A stretch of 44,700 nt of DNA from SAR324 cluster bacterium SAR324-CTD7B (GTDB taxonomy: Bacteria > SAR324 > NAC60-12). The translations under genes were made by a program, and so were the position numbers. The DNA is taken from the NCBI GenBank assembly GCA_002082305.1, contig LSNO01000060.1:1-44700 (forward strand), given 5' to 3'. The notes under the pieces were generated by a model. The model ran no database searches and had not been told where the DNA came from. It saw only the letters and a list, made by a program, of their open reading frames with translations. How positions within the stretch are numbered: the stretch's first letter is position 1; each line of letters opens with the position of its first letter. Below, in pieces: positions 25,147 to 33,554 of this stretch.

Positions 25147-26382
25147 ATGGGAAACCGCGTTGTAGTGACGGGACTCGGGTGCATGTCCCCTCTCGGAAAT
25201 GATGTCTCCTCTTCCTGGGAGGCCTGCACCACTGGACAATCTGGAATAGACCGGATCACTCATTTTGATCCTGAATTATTCCGTTGTCAGATTGCAGGTG
25301 AAATAAAAAATTTCCAGCTGCCTGAAATCATTCCGATCAAAGAAGCCAAAAAAATGGATCTGTTCATTCAGTATTCAATTGGTGCCACACAGGAAGCTTT
25401 GCTTGACGCAAACTTGGAGATCACTGAAGATCTTGAAGAAGAAGTAGGTGTTTCAATGGGCGTCGGAATTGGTGGACTGGGCTGTATAGAACGATACTCC
25501 AAAATTATTGAAGAGCACGGCCCCAAACGTGTCAGCCCGTTTTTTATCCCGATGACTTTAAGTAATTTGGCACCGGGATATGTCTCACTTCTTTTTCGAG
25601 CCAAAAGTTACACCGCCTGCACCGTTTCAGCTTGTGCATCTTCCAATCACGCAATTGGCACTGCAGCCCGAACTATTGAACGTGGTGATGCAAAAGTTGT
25701 AATTTCAGGCGGTGCGGAATCAAGTGTGACACCACTCGGTATTGCAGGTTTTGCGTCAATGCATGCTCTAAGTACCAGAAATGATGATCCACAGAAAGCA
25801 AGCCGGCCTTTCGACAAAGACCGTGACGGGTTTGTCATGGGCGAAGGTTCAGGGATGCTAATTCTTGAAGACTACGAATTTGCCAAAGCACGGGGAGCAC
25901 GTATTTACTGTGAAATAACAGGATACGGTTTCAGTTCAGACGCACACCATGTGACATCTCCCTCATCAGAAGGCCCCGCGCGAGCCATGAAAATGACCCT
26001 CAAAGATTCCGGTTTGGCTCCAGAGGAAATTGACTATGTCAATGCTCACGGTACATCAACCCCAGTCGGTGACCTTAACGAAATAAGAGCCATAAAAATG
26101 GCCTTGGGAGAAAAAGCTGCCCAGCAACTTTCTATCAGTTCAACCAAATCCATGACCGGACATCTTCTCGGAGCTGCAGCAGCAATTGAAGCAATCTTTT
26201 CCATTAAAGCTTTACACCATAATTTTATTCCGCCAACTATCAATATCGAAAATTTGGATCCGGAATGTGATTTGGACGTGACACCGAATACCGGAAAGTC
26301 AAAAGAAATGCGCGTTGCAATGTCAAATGCCTTTGGTTTCGGTGGTACAAATGCCTCAATTATATTTCAGAAAATAGACTGA
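25147..26382 (+). CDS. fabF: 3-oxoacyl-ACP synthase II
   Basis: FabF condenses malonyl-ACP with acyl-ACP in the elongation cycle. The 411-residue protein carries the catalytic Cys163 in TVSACASSNHAIGTA, the two histidines in VNAHGTSTPVGD and SMTGHLLGAAAA, and the Lys of the active site in STKSMTGH. C-terminal SNAFGFGGTNASIIF is typical. An AAAGAG precedes the ATG. It closes the fabG-acpP-fabF run; the downstream gap has TTTTAGTCAG repeated twice at about 26389-26408, with no clear terminator. Confidence 0.97.
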   Translation: MGNRVVVTGLGCMSPLGNDVSSSWEACTTGQSGIDRITHFDPELFRCQIAGEIKNFQLPEIIPIKEAKKMDLFIQYSIGATQEALLDANLEITEDLEEEVGVSMGVGIGGLGCIERYSKIIEEHGPKRVSPFFIPMTLSNLAPGYVSLLFRAKSYTACTVSACASSNHAIGTAARTIERGDAKVVISGGAESSVTPLGIAGFASMHALSTRNDDPQKASRPFDKDRDGFVMGEGSGMLILEDYEFAKARGARIYCEITGYGFSSDAHHVTSPSSEGPARAMKMTLKDSGLAPEEIDYVNAHGTSTPVGDLNEIRAIKMALGEKAAQQLSISSTKSMTGHLLGAAAAIEAIFSIKALHHNFIPPTINIENLDPECDLDVTPNTGKSKEMRVAMSNAFGFGGTNASIIFQKID

Positions 26383-26485
26383 TTCCTTTTTAGTCAGTTT
26401 TAGTCAGTCAATAACCGGAACATTAGGCAGATCAAAATATGAATCTCAAAACCAATCCTATCCTCTTTTAAACTCAAAAAACATC

Positions 26486-28291
26486 ATGAGCAGCACCGAA
26501 TATCAAGTCGACCGCAGAGAGCTTCAATTCGTGGTTAACGAAACTTTGAAAGCCGGAAAATTGTGTGAACTTCCGGACTTTGCTGAATTTGACGAAGAGA
26601 TGTTTACAATGATTATCAACGAGGCCAGTACTTTTTCGGAACAGGTACTTGGCCCCCTCAACGAAAATGGAGACCGCCAGGGTTGTAGAATAGAAAATGG
26701 CTCTGTGGTAACTCCAGATGGTTTTGCAAATGCCTGGAAACAACTTGGCGAGGGTGGTTGGTTGAGCATGAATATGCCTCCCGAATATGGAGGACAAGGA
26801 CTTCCGGAAGTAATTTCTATGATTGCTAAAGAAACCCAATTGGCGGCAAACCAGGGATTTACCATCGGCGCATCACTCACATCCGGTTCGGCAAACCTGA
26901 TTTACACTTTTGGTTCAGAAGAACAAAAAAACACCTTTTGCGAAAAAATGTTCGGCGGCAAGTGGTCCGGATCGATGTGTCTGACAGAACCTCAGGCCGG
27001 AAGTGCAGTCGGCGATGCTGCCACCAGTGCAACAAAACAGGAAGCTGGACACTACCTGATAAAAGGTACAAAACAGTTTATCACAAACGGTGACCATGAT
27101 ATGGCGGAAAACATAATCCATCTGCTGCTGGCACGCACCACAGATGCCCCTGAAGGAACTAAAGGCATCAGCCTTTTTATAGTTCCTAAAATTCGAATGG
27201 ATGGAACACCGAATGATGTGAAGGTGATCAGCATTGAACATAAAATGGGGATCAACGGATCACCAACTTGCTTACTCTCATTTGGAGATAATGCAAGTTG
27301 TCACGGCTATTTGCTGAAAGCCGAAAATATCGGTATGGCGCAAATGTTCCAGCTGATGAATGAAGCCCGCTTACTCGTCGGTTTGCAGGGACTTGCCGGA
27401 GCAGGTGCAGCTGTGCAAAATGCATGGGCATATGCAAAAGAACGTACTCAGGGACCATCTGCAATTCATCCTGGTGAAAAAGCTGCAATCATTGAGTTCC
27501 CGGATGTGCGCAGAATGCTGATGCAGATGAAAGCCGTAACGGAAGGACTGCGTGCCCTGATGTACACGACAGCATGGTACACGGACATGGCGCATCATGG
27601 TCCGGATGAATCACGCGAAAAATATCAAGACTTGCTTGACCTACATATTCCAGTCTGCAAAGCATTCGGTACTGATCAGGGATTTGACGTGGCGCGGATC
27701 GGCATTCAGGTTTTGGGTGGTGTTGGATTTACACAGGATTTTCCGCTTGAGCAAAATGCACGTGACCAGAAAATCGCCTCGATTTATGAAGGCACAAATG
27801 GAATTCAGGCTCTTGATCTTGTTGACAGAAAATTTACTGCCAAAAAAGGACAGTTGCTCAAAGTTCTTGAACAGGAATTGAGCTGGTTTGACAATCATGC
27901 TCCAGAAGATGAACTCGCCGGCTGGGTTGCAGAATGGGAAAGTTACCGGACATTGATGCAGGAAAGCATTGCCGGTTTGAAAAAAATTGGAGAAGAACAG
28001 GGAAAAGACGGTTATGTCCTTTATGCAGTCAATATGCTGGATTTGATGGGCGATGTACTGTGTTGTTTTTATCTGCTCAAACAGGCTGATTCAGCTCAGC
28101 AAAAATGGAAAGCCTTGCTTGCTGAAGCAACTTCTCAGGCAGAATTGCTGGAGGAAAATGAAGAAGCTCAGTTTTACTGGAATAAGCTGCGTACCACCGA
28201 ATTTTATGTTTGGAGTGTTCTACCCCGTGCTTTGTCAAATGCAAAAACCATTAAAAACGCAAACCTCGCACCTCTAAATGCTTGTTTGTAG
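26486..28291 (+). CDS. Large acyl-CoA dehydrogenase (DmdC-like)
   Basis: This FAD-dependent dehydrogenase introduces a 2,3 double bond in an acyl-CoA. At 601 residues it belongs to the long ACAD group with an added C-terminal domain. Visible motifs are LSMNMPPEYGGQGLP, GSMCLTEPQAGSAVGD for the FAD/substrate loop, QFITNGDHDM, IQVLGGVGFTQDFP and YEGTNGIQALDLV with the probable catalytic Glu, then an alpha-helical C-terminal domain (about 450-590). This pattern fits DmdC, the methylmercaptopropionyl-CoA dehydrogenase of DMSP demethylation, but the same group serves other substrates, and dmdA, dmdB and dmdD are not in the window. The stop is followed in the same frame by an open stretch up to the next gene. 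Confidence 0.9.
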   Translation: MSSTEYQVDRRELQFVVNETLKAGKLCELPDFAEFDEEMFTMIINEASTFSEQVLGPLNENGDRQGCRIENGSVVTPDGFANAWKQLGEGGWLSMNMPPEYGGQGLPEVISMIAKETQLAANQGFTIGASLTSGSANLIYTFGSEEQKNTFCEKMFGGKWSGSMCLTEPQAGSAVGDAATSATKQEAGHYLIKGTKQFITNGDHDMAENIIHLLLARTTDAPEGTKGISLFIVPKIRMDGTPNDVKVISIEHKMGINGSPTCLLSFGDNASCHGYLLKAENIGMAQMFQLMNEARLLVGLQGLAGAGAAVQNAWAYAKERTQGPSAIHPGEKAAIIEFPDVRRMLMQMKAVTEGLRALMYTTAWYTDMAHHGPDESREKYQDLLDLHIPVCKAFGTDQGFDVARIGIQVLGGVGFTQDFPLEQNARDQKIASIYEGTNGIQALDLVDRKFTAKKGQLLKVLEQELSWFDNHAPEDELAGWVAEWESYRTLMQESIAGLKKIGEEQGKDGYVLYAVNMLDLMGDVLCCFYLLKQADSAQQKWKALLAEATSQAELLEENEEAQFYWNKLRTTEFYVWSVLPRALSNAKTIKNANLAPLNACL

Positions 28292-28384
28292 AATCCATTA
28301 TTTGCAGTAAATCTGTCAAAGAATTCATTTCTCAGTTTAAATACAAACGAATCGTCCGTTACACCGCTCTGGCCTGATTTTCTC

Positions 28385-28939
28385 TTGAATCTCCACTTTG
28401 CAACCTCAAATCCCAATAAACTAAGTGAGTTATCTGAGTTATTGGAATACCGGTTAACTCCATTAGAGCTGGATTTACAGGAAATCCAAACTACTGATCT
28501 CCAGGAACTGGTAAAACATAAACTGAAGCAGGCATACGAACACATTCATGCTCCAGTGATCGTTGAAGACACATCACTGTATTTTAAAGCATGGAATGAA
28601 CTTCCCGGACCACTCGTCAAGTGGTTTATAGAGAACCTTGGTTTGGCGGGAATGGTAAGTGCTTTATCTCAATTTAAAGATAAGTCCGCTCAGGCCGTTT
28701 GTTGTTTAGGATATACCAATAATGGTAAATCTATGTATTTGTTTGAAGGAAAAGTGAAAGGTGTAATCGTCAAACCAAGAGGCTCACTTAATTTTGGTTG
28801 GGACGCAATTTTTCAGCCTTCAGAGCATGAGCAGACTTTTGGTGAAATGGATCCGGAAGATAAAAATCGCATTTCACCTCGGGGAAAAGCGGCCACCAAA
28901 TTTAAGCATTTCTTAACACAGTCGGCAAAGCAAACGTAA
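28385..28939 (+). CDS. Non-canonical purine NTP pyrophosphatase (RdgB/HAM1 family)
   Basis: This enzyme removes ITP, XTP and dITP from the nucleotide pool. The 184-residue protein starts at a TTG (28385) with LHFATSNPNKLSEL, the family's substrate-binding N-terminus, then VEDTSLYFKAWNELPGPLVKWF and GWDAIFQPSEHEQTFGEM. It is somewhat diverged from RdgB: the usual K in SxNxxK and the ED pair are kept, but it lacks the long C-terminal arm. No Shine-Dalgarno is clear, and no ATG is available upstream in frame. Its last 38 nt overlap the convergent ispH gene. It follows the acyl-CoA dehydrogenase by 93 bp. Confidence 0.85.
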   Translation: MNLHFATSNPNKLSELSELLEYRLTPLELDLQEIQTTDLQELVKHKLKQAYEHIHAPVIVEDTSLYFKAWNELPGPLVKWFIENLGLAGMVSALSQFKDKSAQAVCCLGYTNNGKSMYLFEGKVKGVIVKPRGSLNFGWDAIFQPSEHEQTFGEMDPEDKNRISPRGKAATKFKHFLTQSAKQT

Positions 28940-29858
28940 CATCCTCTTGAACTATTTCAAGATCACGGACACTGCTTGAAGATGACATCTTACTGATTTC
29001 TGCAACTATGCCCTGCACGATATCCTCAGGCGCGGATGCTCCTGCAGTAATACCAACGTTCCGGACCTCTTCCAACCATTCCGGATCCAATTCTGCTGCA
29101 GATTCAATGCGGCGGGCCTTAACTCCTGTTGTTTCCGCAACTTCCAGTAAACGCACCGAATTTGAGCTGTTCTGTGCCCCCACTACCAGTACCAAATCAA
29201 CTTCCTTACTCAAAGCCTTCACTGCATTTTGGCGATTTTGTGTAGCATAACAAATATCATCTTTAGCCGGACCCTTTATTTCCGGGAAGCGCTCTTTAAG
29301 CGCAGTGATAATTTCTGCAGTATCATCCAAAGATAAAGTGGTTTGAGTGATATAACCTACCTTTTTCTCATCCGGAATCTTCAGATCCGATACTTCTTCT
29401 ACTGTTCCAACTACAAAAATATGTTCGGGAGCTTCTCCAACAGTCCCTTTAACCTCAACATGGTTATGATGTCCTATAAGGATAATGGTGTGCTCTTTTT
29501 GGGCATAGCGCTGAGCTTCTCTATGAACTTTTGTAACCAGAGGACAGGTCGCATCCAGTACCTGTAATTTACGTTTCTCTGCTCTTTTTCGAACTTCCGG
29601 AGAAACTCCATGAGCAGAAAAAATTGCATGTGAACCTTCAGGGATTTCATCAATATTTTCCACAAAAACGGCACCCTCGTTCCGAAGGCGCTGAACAACA
29701 TGCTTGTTATGGACAATTTCGTGCTGAACATAAATCGGAGCACCATACATTTCCAAAGCTTTTTCAACAATAGTGATCGCACGATCTACTCCGGCACAAA
29801 ATCCGCGAGGACTGGCCAATACCAGGTTAAGTGGAGCACCTGCGCTGTTTGTATTCAT
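28902..29858 (-). CDS. ispH: 4-hydroxy-3-methylbut-2-enyl diphosphate reductase
   Basis: IspH makes IPP and DMAPP in the last step of the MEP isoprenoid pathway using a [4Fe-4S] cluster. The protein is about 318 residues from the ATG at 29858 (a TTG at 29864 would add two). Cluster cysteines lie in RGFCAGVDRA, LDATCPLVTKVH and DICYATQNRQ. Substrate residues are HEIVHN, SAHGVSPE, QTTLS and NSSNS. It is on the minus strand, convergent with the rdgB-like gene and overlapping it by 38 nt at the 3' ends, and divergent from the small unknown gene at 29977. Confidence 0.97.
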   Translation of the reverse strand: MNTNSAGAPLNLVLASPRGFCAGVDRAITIVEKALEMYGAPIYVQHEIVHNKHVVQRLRNEGAVFVENIDEIPEGSHAIFSAHGVSPEVRKRAEKRKLQVLDATCPLVTKVHREAQRYAQKEHTIILIGHHNHVEVKGTVGEAPEHIFVVGTVEEVSDLKIPDEKKVGYITQTTLSLDDTAEIITALKERFPEIKGPAKDDICYATQNRQNAVKALSKEVDLVLVVGAQNSSNSVRLLEVAETTGVKARRIESAAELDPEWLEEVRNVGITAGASAPEDIVQGIVAEISKMSSSSSVRDLEIVQEDVTFALPTVLRNA

Positions 29859-29976
29859 AGACAAAGTAAAATTATGAAGATGGTTTGCATTTTGCTCTAA
29901 TTAGTTTATAAGGGTACTGACAACATTTCAATCTTTCAGTAAAAACTGAGAATACCACCAGAACGAAATCCAAGTC

Positions 29977-30318
29977 ATGAGTGAAGAAGATAAACGCCGC
30001 AAGGCGAGCTGGAAGCGCTTGAAAGGTACCACCAATTTTTATCCCACTTATGTTGACGGGAACCTTGACAAGGTCACTCCTGCTGCTGCGACACACAGCA
30101 CACAATTTCAAACCGTCATTCCACGTTACGATCTCTCCATGTCTGAAACCCGCAACGCAGGGACTGGTCCAACTTTTTTGGAAACAGCTTACCAACCTCC
30201 CACCGAGAATCCGGATCCTGAAAAACAATCCACGGACACACCTCCGGAATCATCGGAACGAAAGCTTAAACGGCCCCGTCACAAGAAAAAGAAAATCCGT
30301 ACCGATTTTTGGGAATAA
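29977..30318 (+). CDS. Hypothetical small basic protein
   Basis: The 113-residue protein is not recognised. It is hydrophilic with no membrane segment. The N-terminus is basic (SEEDKRRKASWKRLKG), the middle contains aromatic and Thr-rich sequence (NFYPTYVDG), the next part is rich in Pro, Glu and Thr and probably disordered, and it ends in a highly basic run KRPRHKKKKIRTDFWE. This looks like a nucleic-acid-binding or disordered accessory protein, but nothing more can be said. There is no clear Shine-Dalgarno before the ATG. An overlapping frame at 30050-30340 is also open, so coding status is probable rather than certain. It lies between divergent ispH and ffh; the gap to ffh is 247 bp. Confidence 0.55.
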   Translation: MSEEDKRRKASWKRLKGTTNFYPTYVDGNLDKVTPAAATHSTQFQTVIPRYDLSMSETRNAGTGPTFLETAYQPPTENPDPEKQSTDTPPESSERKLKRPRHKKKKIRTDFWE

Positions 30319-30507
30319 AACAACTCATCCAAACTTCTAAAAAAGCAAATATAACTGCCACAAATAAAATTGCTACCAGTTTGATATACTAAACTTGTAT
30401 CATTTATTTGCAGGCAATAGAAGCAGAAAGTTGAGTAAAAAAAGGAATTCCTTGCGCCAGCCCGGACAGTATATTTGTTGATCCCCAAGCATAAACTGCA
30501 AAACAGC

Positions 30508-30537
30508 TTGACAAAAACACCATTAATTTGATCTAAT
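30508..30537 (+). promoter_or_regulatory. Candidate promoter for the ffh operon
   Basis: A perfect TTGACA (30508-30513) is followed after 18 bp by TCTAAT (30532-30537), with TAATAT overlapping at 30534 (20 bp). Transcription would begin near 30545, giving a short leader of about 20 nt. The rest of the 247-bp gap (30319-30507) is AT-rich with no gene seen. Confidence 0.45.
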
Positions 30538-30565
30538 ATTATGTTAATCACTTTTCAATAAGCCT

Positions 30566-31906
30566 ATGTTTGAGACCCTGTCAGACAAATTAAGCGGTTC
30601 GTTACGTAAGGTACGTGGACGGGGTCGTTTGACGGAAGAAAATGTGAGTAAAACTCTAAATGAGGTCAAAATGGCCCTTTTGGAGGCGGATGTTAATTTT
30701 AGAGTTGTTAAGGCTTTTTTACGCTCAGTTAAGTCCAGAGCGGTTGGTGAAGAGGTACAGGGCAGTCTTACTCCGGGTCAGCAGTTCATTAAAATTGTCA
30801 ACGAGGAACTGACAGAGATGATGGGCGGAGCTAATTCTGGATTAACCGAACCGGAAACTGCTCCATTGGTCACAATGCTGGTTGGCCTCCAGGGATCAGG
30901 TAAAACCTCATCCGCAGGAAAGTTAGCACGACTTTACAAAACTGAAGGGAAGCGCCCTTATTTAATTCCCGCTGATATCTACCGACCGGCTGCTATCCAG
31001 CAACTGCAAGTCTTGGCGGACACATTGGGAATTTCATGCTACCCTTCCCGTACAGATCAAAATCCACTGGATATAGTCCAGAATGGACTCGAGGCTGCAA
31101 AGCAGGAAGAAGCCGATGCCGTCTTTATCGACACTGCAGGTCGGTTGCACATAGACCAGGAATTGATGGAGGAATTGAGTCGGATCAAAGATTCCGTCAT
31201 GCCTCATGAAATTCTTTTTGTCGCTGATGCAATGACAGGTCAGGAAGCAGTCAGTGTGGCAAAAGGCTTCAATGATTTGCTTGACATTACGGGTGTGATG
31301 TTGACGAAAATGGATGGAGACGCCCGCGGTGGCGCAGCACTTTCTATCCGGGCCATTACGCAAAAACCGATTAAGTTTATTGCGGTAGGCGAAAAACTCG
31401 AAAATTTGGAAGCATTCCATCCAGAAAGAATTGCTTCCAGAATTTTAGGTATGGGCGATATGCTCTCACTGATCGAAAAGGTTGAAGACTCTTTCAGTGA
31501 ACGTGAAGCCCTGCAGATACAGAAAAAGCTGAGGCGCAACGAATTTACGCTTGAGGATTTTAGAAATCAGTTGCGTTCGATGCGAAAAATGGGATCAATA
31601 AAAGACGTAATTGGAATGCTGCCCGGCATGAATGCTTCTTCTGTTAACGATGCAAATATTGACGACAAAAAACTGATTCATATTGATGCCATCATTTCAT
31701 CGATGACTATTAAAGAAAGAAATAACCACAAACTGATGAATGGCTCGCGGAGAATAAGGATCGCAAAAGGCAGCGGCACAACCGTCAGCGAAATAAATAG
31801 ACTGCTTAAGCAATTTATCCAAATGCGTAAAATGATGCAAAAGCTCACAAAAGTTTCCAATCCGGGCAAAGCCATGCGCATGATGCAGGATATGATGCCT
31901 AATTGA
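30566..31906 (+). CDS. ffh: Signal recognition particle protein Ffh
   Basis: Ffh is the SRP54 GTPase that binds 4.5S RNA and signal sequences at the ribosome. The 446-residue protein has the N domain (EVKMALLEADVNFRVV), the G domain with Walker A GLQGSGKT (107-114), DIYRPAAIQQLQ, DTAGRLHID and TKMDGDARGGAALS, and the Met-rich M domain (IGMLPGMNASS ... SMRKMGSIKDVIG, then MRKMMQKLTKV). It leads the common ffh-rpsP-rimM-trmD-rplS block. No clear Shine-Dalgarno precedes the ATG. The 4.5S RNA gene is not visible nearby. Confidence 0.98.
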   Translation: MFETLSDKLSGSLRKVRGRGRLTEENVSKTLNEVKMALLEADVNFRVVKAFLRSVKSRAVGEEVQGSLTPGQQFIKIVNEELTEMMGGANSGLTEPETAPLVTMLVGLQGSGKTSSAGKLARLYKTEGKRPYLIPADIYRPAAIQQLQVLADTLGISCYPSRTDQNPLDIVQNGLEAAKQEEADAVFIDTAGRLHIDQELMEELSRIKDSVMPHEILFVADAMTGQEAVSVAKGFNDLLDITGVMLTKMDGDARGGAALSIRAITQKPIKFIAVGEKLENLEAFHPERIASRILGMGDMLSLIEKVEDSFSEREALQIQKKLRRNEFTLEDFRNQLRSMRKMGSIKDVIGMLPGMNASSVNDANIDDKKLIHIDAIISSMTIKERNNHKLMNGSRRIRIAKGSGTTVSEINRLLKQFIQMRKMMQKLTKVSNPGKAMRMMQDMMPN

Positions 31907-31911
31907 AGGGT

Positions 31912-31936
31912 CCGGGTGCTGGATTCAGGGCACCGG
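31912..31936 (+). terminator. GC-rich hairpin after ffh
   Basis: CCGGGTGC at 31912-31919 and GCACCGG at 31930-31936 can pair with one bulged G around a 10-nt loop. No T-run follows, so it is probably a processing or partial termination site between ffh and rpsP. Confidence 0.35.
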
Positions 31937-31942
31937 CAGGTC

Positions 31943-31969
31943 AAACTGAAAACTGAAAACTGAAAACTT
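31943..31969 (+). repeat. 7-bp tandem repeat in the rpsP leader
   Basis: The unit AAACTGA occurs three times and a diverged fourth time (AAACTTA) from 31943 to about 31970, ending six bases before the rpsP ATG. It occupies the place where a Shine-Dalgarno would be; none is seen. Confidence 0.75.
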
Positions 31970-31975
31970 ATTATT

Positions 31976-32218
31976 ATGGTTAAAATACGTCTCGCCAGGG
32001 GTGGTACAAAAAAGAAACCTTACTACCGTGTTGTAGTTGCAGATCAACGTTGTAAACGCGACGGTCGTTATCTTGAACGCATTGGATTTTACAATCCAAT
32101 GGTCTCAGAAAACCGCTTTGGAATTGATGAAGAGCGAGTCAAGCACTGGCTTTCCGTGGGTGCACAACCGACGGAACGAGTCAGCAAATTGATGAAGCAG
32201 GCAAAAATCAAAGTCTGA
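31976..32218 (+). CDS. rpsP: 30S ribosomal protein bS16
   Basis: bS16 is a small-subunit assembly protein. The 80-residue sequence begins MVKIRLARGGTKKKPYYRVV and has DGRYLERIGFYNPM and LSVGAQPTERV, all canonical; the length is normal. The ATG at 31976 is preceded by a 7-bp tandem repeat and no Shine-Dalgarno, unusual for a highly expressed ribosomal protein. It sits between ffh (69 bp) and rimM (41 bp). The small KH-domain gene (khpA) often found after rpsP is absent. Confidence 0.98.
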   Translation: MVKIRLARGGTKKKPYYRVVVADQRCKRDGRYLERIGFYNPMVSENRFGIDEERVKHWLSVGAQPTERVSKLMKQAKIKV

Positions 32219-32259
32219 TAAGCTTTCGGGGTTAATCGTTTTTTTCGATAAGTACCGCG

Positions 32260-32814
32260 ATGAGTGTTTTTAATGATTATGATGAGCTGACTTGGGTTGC
32301 CACAATTGTTGGTGCTCACGGGATCAAAGGAGCAGTTAGAGTAAAATACTTTACAGATACTCCTGATTATTATCTGAATGTAGAGCTTTTCTTTTTAGAA
32401 TCTGAAGGACAGTTACAAAGCTTAAAAGTTCTGCAGATTCGACCGACAAAAAGTGGCTGGATCGTTCTCTTTGAAGAAATTGATTCCCGTACTGCTGCTG
32501 AAAAGCTTAAAAGCTGCCGCTTATTATTGCCGGATGATCAGTTAAGGCCTTTGGAATCCAGCGAAGTCTTCGTGCATCAGCTTATAGGGTGCAGTGTAGA
32601 AGATAAAAACGGACGTTTTTTGGGAGAAATTTCAGATGTTCTGGAAACCGGAGCAAACAACGTTTATGAGGTGCGTAACGGTAAAAGCAGTTTCATGATT
32701 CCGGATGTTCCGCATGTAGTACTTGAACTGGATGTTGAGTCCCGGCGGATGAAAATTGACCCGTTACCTGGATTGATTGAAGAAACAGCACCGGAGAGTA
32801 ATGTTACGCTTTGA
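32260..32814 (+). CDS. rimM: Ribosome maturation factor RimM
   Basis: RimM helps assemble the 30S head and binds uS19. The 184-residue protein has the N-terminal RimM barrel with ATIVGAHGIKGAVRVKYFTD and a C-terminal PRC barrel with HQLIGCSVEDKNGRFLGEISDVL and GANNVYEVRNG, ending FMIPDVPHVVLELDV. Length is usual. Its 3' end overlaps the trmD start by 14 nt, as expected in this conserved operon, indicating translational coupling. Confidence 0.96.
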   Translation: MSVFNDYDELTWVATIVGAHGIKGAVRVKYFTDTPDYYLNVELFFLESEGQLQSLKVLQIRPTKSGWIVLFEEIDSRTAAEKLKSCRLLLPDDQLRPLESSEVFVHQLIGCSVEDKNGRFLGEISDVLETGANNVYEVRNGKSSFMIPDVPHVVLELDVESRRMKIDPLPGLIEETAPESNVTL

Positions 32815-33505
32815 AGTTTTAACATTATTTCCGGATATTTTTACTTCTTTTCTGGAAGAAAGCCTGATTAAACGGGCAATTGAGAAGCAGTACCTGAATG
32901 TAAGTCTGGTCAATTTTCGCAAGCACGGACACGGGAAACATCTACAGGTAGATGATACACCTTACGGAGGCGGACCGGGAATGGTCTTGCGGATTGAGCC
33001 GATTGCTCAGACACTTAAGGAGCAAAAAGAGTTTCACCGCAGCAGTGGCCGGGAAACTCACACAATTTTAGTGACTCCGCAGGGACGACCTTTTTCACAG
33101 GAAAAAGCAAGAGAGTTAAGTAGGAAAAAAGCAGTCTTGACACTGATCTGCGGCCGTTACGAAGGATTCGACGAACGGTTACGCAGTTTGGTGGATGAGG
33201 AAATTTCAGGTGGAGATTTCATCTGTATGGGAGGTGAGGTCATTACTATGACAATGATTGAAACCATCAGTCGACTTGTACCCGACGTTCTTGGTAACCA
33301 AGAATCAGCTGTACATGAATCTTTCACGCAGCCCATGCTGGAATTTCCGCAATACACACGACCTGCAAGTTTTGAGGGTATGGAAGTTCCGGAAGAATTA
33401 AAGTCAGGAAACCATAAAATTATCGCCCAGTGGCGTGAAGAACAAGCTTTAGAACGGACAAAAAATCGCCGTCCGGACTTGCTTCAATGCAAAACTAAAA
33501 GTTAA
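32801..33505 (+). CDS. trmD: tRNA (guanine(37)-N1)-methyltransferase
   Basis: TrmD methylates G37 next to the anticodon using SAM. The family start is the ATG at 32801, with GGAGA just upstream; the frame is open a little further 5'. The 234-residue protein shows the trefoil-knot SAM site: DDTPYGGGPGMVL, LICGRYEGFDERL, SGGDFICMGGEV, and GNQESAVHESF. The C-terminal domain has the tRNA-contacting HKIIAQWREEQAL. It overlaps rimM by 14 nt and precedes rplS by 49 bp. Confidence 0.97.
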   Translation: MLRFEVLTLFPDIFTSFLEESLIKRAIEKQYLNVSLVNFRKHGHGKHLQVDDTPYGGGPGMVLRIEPIAQTLKEQKEFHRSSGRETHTILVTPQGRPFSQEKARELSRKKAVLTLICGRYEGFDERLRSLVDEEISGGDFICMGGEVITMTMIETISRLVPDVLGNQESAVHESFTQPMLEFPQYTRPASFEGMEVPEELKSGNHKIIAQWREEQALERTKNRRPDLLQCKTKS

Positions 33506-33554
33506 AATTAAATAATACAGACAACTAATTATTCACCTTAGCAAACGAGAAAAA

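Noticed and set aside
30050-30340. Overlapping 96-codon plus-strand frame
   Set aside because: It overlaps the 29977-30318 frame; composition is of an out-of-frame reading and it lacks a ribosome site. The alternative frame was preferred but with modest confidence.
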